From an uncultured Bacteroidia bacterium (GTDB lineage: Bacteria > Bacteroidota > Bacteroidia > Bacteroidales > Prolixibacteraceae): 52,403 nucleotides of DNA. Below the pieces are notes generated by a model, which worked only from the letters and a program-made list of their open reading frames with translations, was not told the origin of the DNA and did not search any database. Of this stretch, positions 8,993 to 16,140 are shown piece by piece. The translations under genes were made by a program, and so were the position numbers. The DNA is taken from positions 1 to 52,403 of the forward strand of contig CAINVV010000102.1 in NCBI GenBank assembly GCA_903854235.1, given 5' to 3'. Position 1 is the first letter of the stretch, and each line of letters begins with the position of its first letter.

Positions 8993-9766
8993 ATGAAAAC
9001 AACTACAAGAAATATCCTTATAACGTTAATCAGCTTTTTGCTGTATTACCTTGCTTTTGAAAATTTCGGGAAAATCATGCTTCTGATCGATGAGTTCTTT
9101 AACTACAAACTTTTAAGCTATTTAATCACCTATCTTCTAATTGGTTTTCCAATCTTTCTAGGGACTTGCCTGATCCATAAAAACTATAAACTCTTCTACC
9201 ATTTAGGACTATCCAAAAACTTTCTGCCTGGACTCCTGCTTGCCATCCTGTTCTCCCTGCCAATGTTTTTGGGCGGACTCCTATTTTACAAATTCAACAT
9301 GCAAATTAGCCTGCCAAACCTGGTCGCAGGTACGATTTTTGCCGGATTTTTTGAGGAACTCTATTTCAGGGGGTTCTTGTTCGGACAAATTTTCAGAAAC
9401 ACAAAACTTGGGTTTCTGCCTTCCATCCTTCTAGGAGCCTTGATATTTGCAACTGCCCATTTATACCAAAGTCAGAACATTTCGACCATGATTGGAATCT
9501 TTGTCACTACCTTTTCTGGTGCGATATTTTTTGCGTGGCTTTTCGTCGAATTGGAGTATAATTTATGGGTTCCAGTTTTTCTTCATACCCTGATGAACTT
9601 ATCCTGGAATTTATTCAATATTGGAGACAATGCTTTGGGAAACTTACACGCGAACATGATTAGGGGATTGACCATTGCATCTGCCATAATTCTGACAATC
9701 CTTTACAAAAGAAAGAAAGGACAAAAATTATTCGTCAACAGAAACACGCTATGGATGAAAAACTAG
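8993..9766 (+). CDS. CPBP-family intramembrane metalloprotease (257 aa)
   Basis: I take the ATG at 8993 rather than the TTG at 8978, giving the start MKTTTRNILITL. About eight hydrophobic segments are visible. The conserved CPBP (CAAX protease and bacteriocin-processing, Abi) motifs are all present: 'EELYFRG' with E121, E122 and R126 (EExxxR), H156 in 'ATAHLYQ', and H198/N202 in 'FLHTLMN' (HxxxN). These residues bind zinc and catalyse peptide cleavage within the membrane. In bacteria such proteins process small peptides, confer bacteriocin self-immunity or act in regulation. Here it lies between two paralogous ~55-aa membrane proteins, which makes a protease-peptide relationship conceivable though unproven. 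A lysine-rich tail ends the protein. Confidence 0.88.
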   Translation: MKTTTRNILITLISFLLYYLAFENFGKIMLLIDEFFNYKLLSYLITYLLIGFPIFLGTCLIHKNYKLFYHLGLSKNFLPGLLLAILFSLPMFLGGLLFYKFNMQISLPNLVAGTIFAGFFEELYFRGFLFGQIFRNTKLGFLPSILLGALIFATAHLYQSQNISTMIGIFVTTFSGAIFFAWLFVELEYNLWVPVFLHTLMNLSWNLFNIGDNALGNLHANMIRGLTIASAIILTILYKRKKGQKLFVNRNTLWMKN

Positions 9767-9932
9767 CGGCCACCAAGGATCCGCTAACCTACAACACAAA
9801 CAATTCGCACTAACAAAATAAAAATTGACCAATAAGCTCAGACCATTGATGATCCTTAAGATTGCTCAGCCACTTTCCATATCCTGAAATTAGTTTTCAA
9901 AAGATTAATAGACACACTTAAAAAACAACATC

Positions 9933-10097
9933 ATGCATTCCCTATTCTTCCTTCCTTTCCTTTTCATGTTATTTTACCTGGCCATCCTGGCCCTTGTATT
10001 TTACGTGATTTACAAATGGGTAACAAAATTTATCGAACTGAAGCAGGAGCACAACTATCTACTTGGGGAAATCCTGAAGAAAATGGATAACAAATAG
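9933..10097 (+). CDS. Small single-helix membrane protein, paralog B (54 aa)
   Basis: The gene runs from ATG 9933 to TAG 10097. The protein begins MHSLFFLPFLFMLFYLA, has one hydrophobic helix ending 'ALVFYVIYKWVTK', then an amphipathic tail 'IELKQEHNYLLGEILKKMDN'. It is about half identical to the 55-aa protein at 8313-8480, with no length change after the helix. Substitutions keep the chemical character of each position, as expected for coding selection. Like copy A, it is followed directly by a copy of the hairpin repeat, so gene and repeat were duplicated together. No function is recognised. Confidence 0.75.
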   Translation: MHSLFFLPFLFMLFYLAILALVFYVIYKWVTKFIELKQEHNYLLGEILKKMDNK

Positions 10098-10340
10098 CGG
10101 ATTATTGCATGTTGTAATTTCTTCGCTATGCGGCTGCCCCTTCCTTAAATTTCTATTCACCCTACCATAATGACGCCGTTACACAGTATAAATATTGGTT
10201 CAGGATTGGGCTGCCCATTGCTTGGATATGTTGTGCTTGCGCCAGCGTGGAGCACTCCAAGGTAAAGTCAAGGTTTTAGGTGCAAAGCACCGCCATTATG
10301 GTAGCAGCAGAAACATGGCAGAAAATAGGAGCATCGCTCC
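10098..10340. repeat. Hairpin-studded non-coding repeat, copy B (~243 bp)
   Basis: Second copy of the element at 8481-8721. Two of the four hairpins are intact: 10279-10291 (GGTGC-AAA-GCACC, loop changed from GTA but stem kept) and 10328-10340 (GGAGC-ATC-GCTCC, identical). The first two are decayed: the sequence around 10124 keeps only CGC-TAT-GCG and the second reads GCCGT-TAC-ACAGT. The rest of 10341-10490 has a tandem 14-mer (10407-10434) and otherwise nothing I recognise. Confidence 0.78.
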
Positions 10341-10406
10341 GGCATTACCTTGAACAGGTGCGCATGCCCCACAGCTAGCCCTGCTAATCCATTCATCCAA
10401 CAAATC

Positions 10407-10434
10407 CTGATTCTGACTTACTGATTCTGACTTT
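10407..10434. repeat. Two tandem copies of a 14-bp unit
   Basis: The unit CTGATTCTGACTTA at 10407-10420 is repeated as CTGATTCTGACTTT at 10421-10434, just upstream of the DUF4395 gene. The role is unknown; it could be a simple duplication or a tandem binding site. Confidence 0.6.
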
Positions 10435-10490
10435 TTTGTAACCTGCACAACGATCCATCCGTAATAGATAACAACTTTAAAAAAAGAAAC

Positions 10491-11153
10491 ATGAGCAAAA
10501 TATTCAAATTTGGGGAGGATGTTCCCGGTTACAACATTCCGGTATTGAACGAAAGGGAGATCAGGGCCGCCGCAGGGATCCTGTTCCTAATGATGTTTAC
10601 GACCATCGTAACGGTGCTGACCAAGGGAAACTTTGTGCCCTTGAAATTCGCGGTGGTCATCTTCCTGACGGATATCCTGATCCGTGTACTGATAAATCCC
10701 AGATTTGCCCCCTCCCTGATCATCGGCAGGCTGATCGTCCACAACCAGACCCCGGAATACGTGGGAGCCAAGCAAAAGAAGTTTGCCTGGATTGTAGGGA
10801 TCGTACTGGCCCTTACGATGTTCGTCTTGCTGGTAGTGGTCAACTCATATAGCCCGATCACAGGAATCATTTGCCTGATCTGCCTCATCTTCCTTTTCTT
10901 CGAATCGGCCTTCGGCATCTGTTTGGGATGTAAATTCTACTCCTTGATTTACAAGGAAAAGGCACAATATTGTCCGGGTGAAGTCTGCGAACTGAAAGAC
11001 AGGCAACCTATCCAAAAGACCTCCTGGATCCAGATCCTGATTGTTTTGCTCTTTGCAGGTTATATTCTGCTGACAATCACCCTTTTCAAAGAGACTTTTA
11101 GCAAAAAGCCATTCGATCTGTTTGGGCTTGAAAAAAACGAGGCAGTAAAATAG
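10491..11153 (+). CDS. DUF4395 domain membrane protein (220 aa)
   Basis: The start ATG at 10491 follows an A-rich leader (AAAAAAAGAAAC). The protein begins with a short soluble stretch containing 'VPGYNIPVLNEREIRAAAG', as is usual for DUF4395, and then has four or five hydrophobic segments. The conserved signature 'FESAFGICLGCKFYSLIY' lies at about residues 141-158, and further cysteines follow in 'YCPGEVC'. The biochemical role of DUF4395 is unknown; many members are encoded near thioredoxin-like or sulfur-transfer proteins, none of which is visible here. The cluster of four cysteines in the C-terminal half suggests redox or metal chemistry at the membrane; this is inference. It is preceded by the duplicated small-protein module. 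Confidence 0.85.
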   Translation: MSKIFKFGEDVPGYNIPVLNEREIRAAAGILFLMMFTTIVTVLTKGNFVPLKFAVVIFLTDILIRVLINPRFAPSLIIGRLIVHNQTPEYVGAKQKKFAWIVGIVLALTMFVLLVVVNSYSPITGIICLICLIFLFFESAFGICLGCKFYSLIYKEKAQYCPGEVCELKDRQPIQKTSWIQILIVLLFAGYILLTITLFKETFSKKPFDLFGLEKNEAVK

Positions 11154-11265
11154 TCTTCCTATTTTAGTTAGAACCTGACAGATTGTTTCACACTTAGTTC
11201 TTTCCCGACAAATAATTTGGTACTAAAGTGTTCACAATGACGCCATTTGAACCTTTGTTGGTGGG

Positions 11266-11325
11266 AGATGAAAGGGTTGATCAGTTATAAATGTTACATT
11301 TTATAACTGATCAACCCTTTCATCT
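11266..11325. repeat. Long inverted repeat, 25-bp perfect arms with 10-bp centre
   Basis: Arm 11266-11290 is the exact reverse complement of arm 11301-11325; the centre is ATGTTACATT. It lies in the 344-bp gap between the DUF4395 gene and the sialidase gene, which otherwise holds nothing I recognise. The right flank lacks a T-run, so this is longer and less terminator-like than an ordinary intrinsic terminator. It could form a very stable RNA hairpin, act as a bidirectional transcription block, or be the remnant of a mobile palindrome. Confidence 0.8.
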
Positions 11326-11497
11326 TCTGATATCCTTCAACTTCATCATTACAGGTCGCAATTGCATGTCCAATTCTATTTCAATGGAAAGGGAGACTGT
11401 TCTGAACCTATGCTAAAAAAGTACCTTCAGCTTTTTCATCTTTCCAAATCAATCCCTAACTTCACGTCCGATTCTACTACTACTAAATTATTACATC

Positions 11498-12688
11498 ATG
11501 TTCAAAAAACTATTCATTCTTGGCACATTGTTGCTGGGAATCTTCTGCAGTCGTGCGCAGACTACGGAGACCTCCAAGGCCATTGTACAACAAGAGATCA
11601 TGTTCCCCTACCAGGGAGAACACACACATGGCAGTTCCATCGTTCAGCTTCCCAATGGCGACCTGCTGGCTGCCTGGTTTCAGGGAAATGGTGAACGTAC
11701 TGCCGACGATGTCCGCGTGATGGGATCCCGCCAGAAAAAGGGAACGAAAATCTGGGCGGCCCCCTTTCTGATGGCTGATACCAAAGGGATACCCGACTGT
11801 AATCCAACCCTCTTCCTCAACAAGGAGGGCAAACTCTTCCTAATCTGGATTGCCGTACAGGCCAATCAGTGGGAATATTCCATCCTGCGCTTTCGCACTT
11901 CGACCCAATATCTGGGAGAAGGCGTGCCCAAATGGGACTGGCAGGACGACATTTTACTCAAACCTGACGATGGCTTTGCCCAGGAAGTTGCAAAAAAATT
12001 CAAGGAAATGGGTGATTCGCACGTGGGTTGGGCCTCCTATGCACCCAAATACGACGATATGATTCTGGAGGCCAGCAAAGACAAAATGAAACGCAGCTTT
12101 GGCTGGATGACGCGCATTCCTGCCATTACCCTCGAGAGTGGCAGAATCCTGCTTCCGCTCTATTCGGATGGTCTCAACATGTCGATGGTGGCGATTTCAG
12201 ACGACAATGGCACTACCTGGCGCCCGAGTCTCCCGATCGTGGGCCGCGGACCCATCCAACCTGCTCTGGCAGTCCGCAAAAGTGGAGAAATCGTGGCTTA
12301 CATGCGCGACGCAGGCGATGCACCTGGCCGCGTTTGGGTCAGCACTTCCAAGGACCACGGCGATTCATGGGCACTGGCAAAAAAGACGGATATCCCCAAC
12401 GAGGCAAGCGTCGAAATAGCCGCACTGAAGAGTGGAAAATGGGTCTTCTTCGGAAATGACATTTCGGATGGCCGTTACCGGCTGTCGCTCTACCTCTCCA
12501 ACGATGAGGGCAACAGCTGGTACAAAAAAGAGGTGATTGAATATTCGCCCGACCGCAAATCAAGCTTCTCCTATCCCTGCCTCATCCAAACCGCCGACGG
12601 ACTCGTGCATATCTCCTACTCCTACACGGCAGGGCAGGGAAACAATTCGATCAAACATGTGGTGATTGACGTGGATAAGATTGACTAA
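11498..12688 (+). CDS. Secreted sialidase/BNR-repeat family protein (396 aa)
   Basis: A signal peptide (MFKKLFILGTLLLGIFCSRA) precedes a six-bladed beta-propeller of the sialidase superfamily. Three Asp-box motifs (S-x-D-x-G-x-T/S-W) are visible: 'SDDNGTTW', 'SKDHGDSW' and 'SNDEGNSW'. Members release sialic acids or act on other sugars in the periplasm or outside the cell. The usual N-terminal catalytic Arg motif (FRIP) is not evident; instead there is 'GSSIVQLPNGDLLAAWFQG', typical of the BNR_2 group of Bacteroidota sialidase-like proteins, many of which have uncharacterised substrates. The position near lyases and a glycoside hydrolase fits a glycan-degrading role. Calling it a true exo-alpha-sialidase would go beyond the sequence. 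Confidence 0.82.
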   Translation: MFKKLFILGTLLLGIFCSRAQTTETSKAIVQQEIMFPYQGEHTHGSSIVQLPNGDLLAAWFQGNGERTADDVRVMGSRQKKGTKIWAAPFLMADTKGIPDCNPTLFLNKEGKLFLIWIAVQANQWEYSILRFRTSTQYLGEGVPKWDWQDDILLKPDDGFAQEVAKKFKEMGDSHVGWASYAPKYDDMILEASKDKMKRSFGWMTRIPAITLESGRILLPLYSDGLNMSMVAISDDNGTTWRPSLPIVGRGPIQPALAVRKSGEIVAYMRDAGDAPGRVWVSTSKDHGDSWALAKKTDIPNEASVEIAALKSGKWVFFGNDISDGRYRLSLYLSNDEGNSWYKKEVIEYSPDRKSSFSYPCLIQTADGLVHISYSYTAGQGNNSIKHVVIDVDKID

Positions 12689-12799
12689 GGGACTTAAGGA
12701 CTGGGAGACTAGGAGAATGCGGGAATTGAGGAGTTGAAGAAGGTGAAAAAAATCTTGGTTCTAAATCAATAAATGGTTGTCCGGAATATTTTTGGAGTC

Positions 12800-12825
12800 G
12801 TCTATCTTTTTCTCATAAGATAGAC
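12800..12825. terminator. Hairpin between convergent genes (9-bp stem)
   Basis: GTCTATCTT (12800-12808) pairs perfectly with AAGATAGAC (12817-12825) across an 8-nt loop. It lies between the convergent sialidase (+) and helicase (-) genes. The wider gap 12689-12883 also has related 'GACTNAGGAGACT'-like words in opposite orientation at its two ends (12689-12716 and 12845-12882), which can form a long imperfect palindrome. A bidirectional terminator is plausible, though no clear T-run follows. Confidence 0.4.
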
Positions 12826-12883
12826 ACTTCAGGAACTTGAATTCTCCCAGTCCCTAAGTCTCCTAGTCTTACAGTCCTACAGG

Positions 12884-14167
12884 CTATTCCCCCGCCTTCT
12901 TGTGCCCCTGGTGATTACCACGATCCCGGTGTCGGAAATCCTTCTTGGCCGGAGCCCTGCGATCACCTCCTCTTCCGCCGCCACCCGTTGATCTGGGGGC
13001 CATCTTTCTGCGGATGGATGGATTGTATTCCGGACCATCACCCATTCCATTTGGCAATGGGATCTTGATGATATCCCTTTCGATCAGCTCTTCGATCTTC
13101 CGGAAATCGTGCATGTCATTGTCCGAGATGAGCGTGATGGCTACACCCGACTGGGAGGCACGGGCCGTCCGGCCGATACGGTGGACATAATCCTCCGGAT
13201 CGCGCGGTACGTCGTAGTTCATCACCAGGTCGATGGAGTCGATGTCAATCCCACGGGAAACGATGTCGGTCGCAACGAGTATTTGGGTCTCCTTGTTGCG
13301 AAACCGAAGCATTACCTCCTCGCGCTCTTTCTGTTCGAGATCCGACAACATTCCATCTGCAGAGAAGCCCATCCTGCGCAGCTCACGTACCAGACCGTTC
13401 ACATTGGCCTTGCGGGATGTGAAGATCAATACGCTCTTGTAGTCTGTTTTACCCTTCAGCAACTCTCTTAGCAACTGAACCTTCTGACCTTCATAGACCA
13501 TATAGGCAGCCTGGACGATGTTTTCGGCCGGTTTGGAGATGGCGATGTTGATCTGCTCAGGGTTTCTAAGGATCATCCCTGCCATCTGCCTGATTTTTGG
13601 TGGCATGGTAGCAGAGAAAAGAAGGGTTTGTCTATCAACAGGTAATTCACCCACGATCCGCATGATGTCATCAAAGAATCCCATATCAAGCATCCGGTCG
13701 GCTTCATCGAGAATCAGCGTCTGAATGGTGCTAAAATCGGAATATTTCATGTTGATGTGCGAAAGCAGCCTGCCGGGAGTCGCGACGATTATGTCGGCAC
13801 CCTGCACCAGGGCAGACTTTTGCTGGTCGAAGGCAGCACCTACTCCTCCGCCATAAACGGCCAGGGAAGAGGCTCCGGTAAAATAGGAGAAACCCTCAAT
13901 CTGCTGGTCAATCTGTAAAACCAATTCACGGGTTGGTGCGATGATGAGCGTATGCATGCCCGTATGCCCCTCCCGGGAGATGTTATTGAGAATGGGTAAC
14001 AGGTAGGCAGCGGTCTTGCCGGTGCCCGTCTGGGCGCAGGCGATCAAGTCTTTCCCCTCCAAAATGACTGGAATCGCAAATTCCTGTACGGGGGTACATT
14101 TTTCGAAGCCCATGGAGTTCAATCCATCCATTACTTCGTGTGTAAAATCAAAATCCTGAAAATTCAA
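12884..14167 (-). CDS. rhlE: DEAD-box ATP-dependent RNA helicase, RhlE type
   Basis: All core helicase motifs are present in order: Q motif 'CTPVQEFAIPV', Walker A 'AQTGTGKT', 'PTRELVLQ', 'TPGRLL', 'DEADRMLDMGF', 'SAT', 'ATDIVSRGIDID' and 'HRIGRTAR'. The ~50-residue tail after residue 375 is rich in Gly, Arg and Lys ('GGGGRGGDRR'), a typical RNA-binding extension of RhlE-group proteins. The role is unwinding RNA duplexes during ribosome assembly or mRNA decay. The start is TTG at 14167, because the first residues after it (NFQDFDF) align with the usual family N-terminus and the next ATG (12 codons on) would cut it. The gene lies 27 bp downstream of the rlmI-like gene and is probably co-transcribed with it. 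Confidence 0.92.
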   Translation of the reverse strand: MNFQDFDFTHEVMDGLNSMGFEKCTPVQEFAIPVILEGKDLIACAQTGTGKTAAYLLPILNNISREGHTGMHTLIIAPTRELVLQIDQQIEGFSYFTGASSLAVYGGGVGAAFDQQKSALVQGADIIVATPGRLLSHINMKYSDFSTIQTLILDEADRMLDMGFFDDIMRIVGELPVDRQTLLFSATMPPKIRQMAGMILRNPEQINIAISKPAENIVQAAYMVYEGQKVQLLRELLKGKTDYKSVLIFTSRKANVNGLVRELRRMGFSADGMLSDLEQKEREEVMLRFRNKETQILVATDIVSRGIDIDSIDLVMNYDVPRDPEDYVHRIGRTARASQSGVAITLISDNDMHDFRKIEELIERDIIKIPLPNGMGDGPEYNPSIRRKMAPRSTGGGGRGGDRRAPAKKDFRHRDRGNHQGHKKAGE

Positions 14168-14194
14168 TGGTCAAAAATCTTAAAATGAACGATG

Positions 14195-15382
14195 TTATTC
14201 TACGTATAATACCAACCCTTTCAGGTATTCTCCTTCGGGATGATAGATGTTGATCGGATGGTCGACCGGCTGAGACAACTGGTGCAGAATGCGCACCTCC
14301 CGTCCGGCTATCGCGGCAGCCGAAAAGACGGCTTCGCGGAAGTTGTTCCTGGTCACAACCTGTGAGCAGGAAAAGGTAAACAGGATGCCTCCCGGCCTGA
14401 TCTGCTGGAAGGCCTTTGCGTTGAGCCTCTTGTATCCCTGAAGGGCCTGGGAGAGAACATTGCGGTGTTTGGCGAAGGCAGGAGGATCGAGAATGATCAG
14501 ATCATACTTGTTCTCAATATCCTGCATAAAATCGAATCCATCTGCCACAAATGATTCGTGGCGACTGTCGCCCGGAAAATTCAATTCCACATTCTGATTG
14601 GTCAGTTCTATCGCTTTCGCAGAAGAATCTACAGAATGAACGAGTGTTGCACCTCCCTGCATCGCAGAAAAAGAGAAACCACCCGTATAGCAAAACATGT
14701 TAAGTACTGCTTTGTCTTTGGCATAGGTTGCCAACAGTTTGCGATTGTCGCGTTGATCGATGAAGAAACCGGTTTTCTGACCCTCTTCCCAGTCTACTTT
14801 AAACCGGTTGCCATATTCCATCACCTCACCAGCAGATGACTTCCCGAAAAGATAGCCATCCTTTGCTTCGATGTTTGCTTTGAACGGCAGCGTTTTGGTG
14901 CTCTTGTCGTAGACAGCCACCAGTTTTTTTCCCAAAACGGACTTAAGTGCCTCCACGATGGCTTCCCTGACCAACCACATCCCGACACTGTGCGCCTGCA
15001 GGACAACGGTTCCGTTGTAGTAGTCTGCGATCAACCCTGGCAATCCGTCGCCTTCGCCGTGGATCAGCCTGAAGACATTGGTTTTCTTGTCATCCGTCAA
15101 TCCCATCCTTTTGCGCAACAACCAGGCTTGTTCAATCCGGTGTTTCCAGAAGGAATCGTCCGGAAGAGCCTCCCCAAAGGAGAAAACCCTGACTGCAATC
15201 GAACCAATCGCACAATGGCCGTAGGCAATGATTTTTCCATCACTTCGTTGAACCGATACCAGATCTCCCTCCTCAACCACTCCATCGATCCGATCAATGG
15301 CACCCGAAAAAAGCCAGGGATGAAAACGTTCCATCGACTCTTCCTTCCCCTTTTTCAATATTACATTGGCGACTGGTTGCAT
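14195..15382 (-). CDS. rlmI: Class I SAM-dependent rRNA methyltransferase, RlmI type (PUA + methyltransferase)
   Basis: The 395-aa protein begins with a PUA-like RNA-binding domain (residues ~1-75, 'ILKKGKEESMERFHPWLFSG'). A middle region and a Rossmann-fold methyltransferase domain follow. SAM-binding motif I is 'VLNMFCYTGGFSFSA', and the motif IV region is 'LIILDPPAFAKH' (the D-P-P-A-F block of this family). The 'FTFSCS' segment holds the cysteine expected for m5C chemistry. RlmI methylates C1962 of 23S rRNA in Escherichia coli, and the length and domain order match. The gene lies between the exonuclease gene (4 bp upstream) and rhlE, so three RNA-processing enzymes appear to form one operon. 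Confidence 0.9.
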   Translation of the reverse strand: MQPVANVILKKGKEESMERFHPWLFSGAIDRIDGVVEEGDLVSVQRSDGKIIAYGHCAIGSIAVRVFSFGEALPDDSFWKHRIEQAWLLRKRMGLTDDKKTNVFRLIHGEGDGLPGLIADYYNGTVVLQAHSVGMWLVREAIVEALKSVLGKKLVAVYDKSTKTLPFKANIEAKDGYLFGKSSAGEVMEYGNRFKVDWEEGQKTGFFIDQRDNRKLLATYAKDKAVLNMFCYTGGFSFSAMQGGATLVHSVDSSAKAIELTNQNVELNFPGDSRHESFVADGFDFMQDIENKYDLIILDPPAFAKHRNVLSQALQGYKRLNAKAFQQIRPGGILFTFSCSQVVTRNNFREAVFSAAAIAGREVRILHQLSQPVDHPINIYHPEGEYLKGLVLYVE

Positions 15383-15386
15383 AGTT

Positions 15387-15974
15387 CTAGTTGGTAAGTC
15401 CGATGTAGATCATATAGGAGATCCAGGCATCCGTGGCAGCATAGATTTGCTGCTGTTCGGTTAAAACCGGAGCCTCCCAGTTGGTCAGCCGCTGGGATTT
15501 GGAGATTCTCATGTCACAAACAATGGCGGCAAGTTTTTTCAGACTGAAATTTTCAATACCGAAATCCTTCACCAATTCCTGCAGTTCCACAAATCCACCC
15601 GGTTTGAAAGGGGTAATCTTCTGCAGGATTTTAATGTCGTCTCTAATGGCGGCTCCAATTTTAAGAATGGATGGCGTGGCAAGAATCTTAATCAGCCCAG
15701 GAGATAGACCAATGAGATTGGTCCTAAAGAGAAAAGCTTCGTCGGCTGTCGATAGCTGCAGCAAGGCCACCTGGTGATTTTGCCCTTTTTTAAAGGTGGG
15801 TCGTGTCTCTGTGTCAAAACCTAAAATGGGTTGCTTTTTCAGGTAATTAACGGCATCTGTCAACTCTTCAATTTTTTCAATTAAATGAATCTTTCCTTCA
15901 AAAACAGAGAGAGGAAGCTCTGCCAGCTCTTCATCCGTTATGCTTTTCTTAAACTCCTTTTTATATTCGCTCAT
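15387..15974 (-). CDS. DEDDy 3'-5' exonuclease domain protein
   Basis: The 195-aa protein is a single 3'-5' exonuclease (RNase D/WRN-like) domain. The catalytic acids can be read as motif I 'FDTETRPTF' (D and E), motif II 'GAAIRDDIKIL' (D) and motif III 'YAATDAW' (Y and D), which gives the DEDDy set that binds two metal ions. There is no HRDC or polymerase domain, so it is a stand-alone nuclease, probably acting on structured RNA or DNA ends. It is the first gene of a - strand run followed at 4 bp by the rlmI-like gene, which hints at a role in rRNA or tRNA maturation; this is inference from context. Confidence 0.88.
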   Translation of the reverse strand: MSEYKKEFKKSITDEELAELPLSVFEGKIHLIEKIEELTDAVNYLKKQPILGFDTETRPTFKKGQNHQVALLQLSTADEAFLFRTNLIGLSPGLIKILATPSILKIGAAIRDDIKILQKITPFKPGGFVELQELVKDFGIENFSLKKLAAIVCDMRISKSQRLTNWEAPVLTEQQQIYAATDAWISYMIYIGLTN

Positions 15975-16012
15975 TGTTACTAATCGACTATTTTCTATCT
16001 CAGGGTAAAAAA

Positions 16013-16047
16013 TACTTCGAGTACTTAGAATACTTCGAGTACTTAGA
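16013..16047. repeat. Tandem 18-bp repeat between the exonuclease and DUF5063 genes
   Basis: The 17-mer TACTTCGAGTACTTAGA occurs at 16013-16029 and again at 16031-16047. A degenerate form (TACTTCAAGTACTA) lies near 16128 and an inverted form (GAAGTACTCCA) near 16110. Similar 'TAGTACTT/AAGTACTTTAGTCACT' words occur at 28848-28972. The function is unknown; this looks like a dispersed simple repeat. Confidence 0.65.
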
Positions 16048-16140
16048 GTTATTGGACTCCCAAGATTACTTTTGGTTTATCGGACAATCAACCATTGCTT
16101 TTTTAATTTGAAGTACTCCAAACTTTAAATACTTCAAGTA

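Noticed and set aside
11183-11198. Half parS site (TGTTTCAC)
   Set aside because: Only the left half of the TGTTTCACGTGAAACA palindrome is present; the right half is ACTTAGTT. No complete parS site was found near parA-parB.
16013-16140. CRISPR array
   Set aside because: The two 17-mers are contiguous (period 18) with no spacers and no cas genes in the window; it is a simple tandem repeat.
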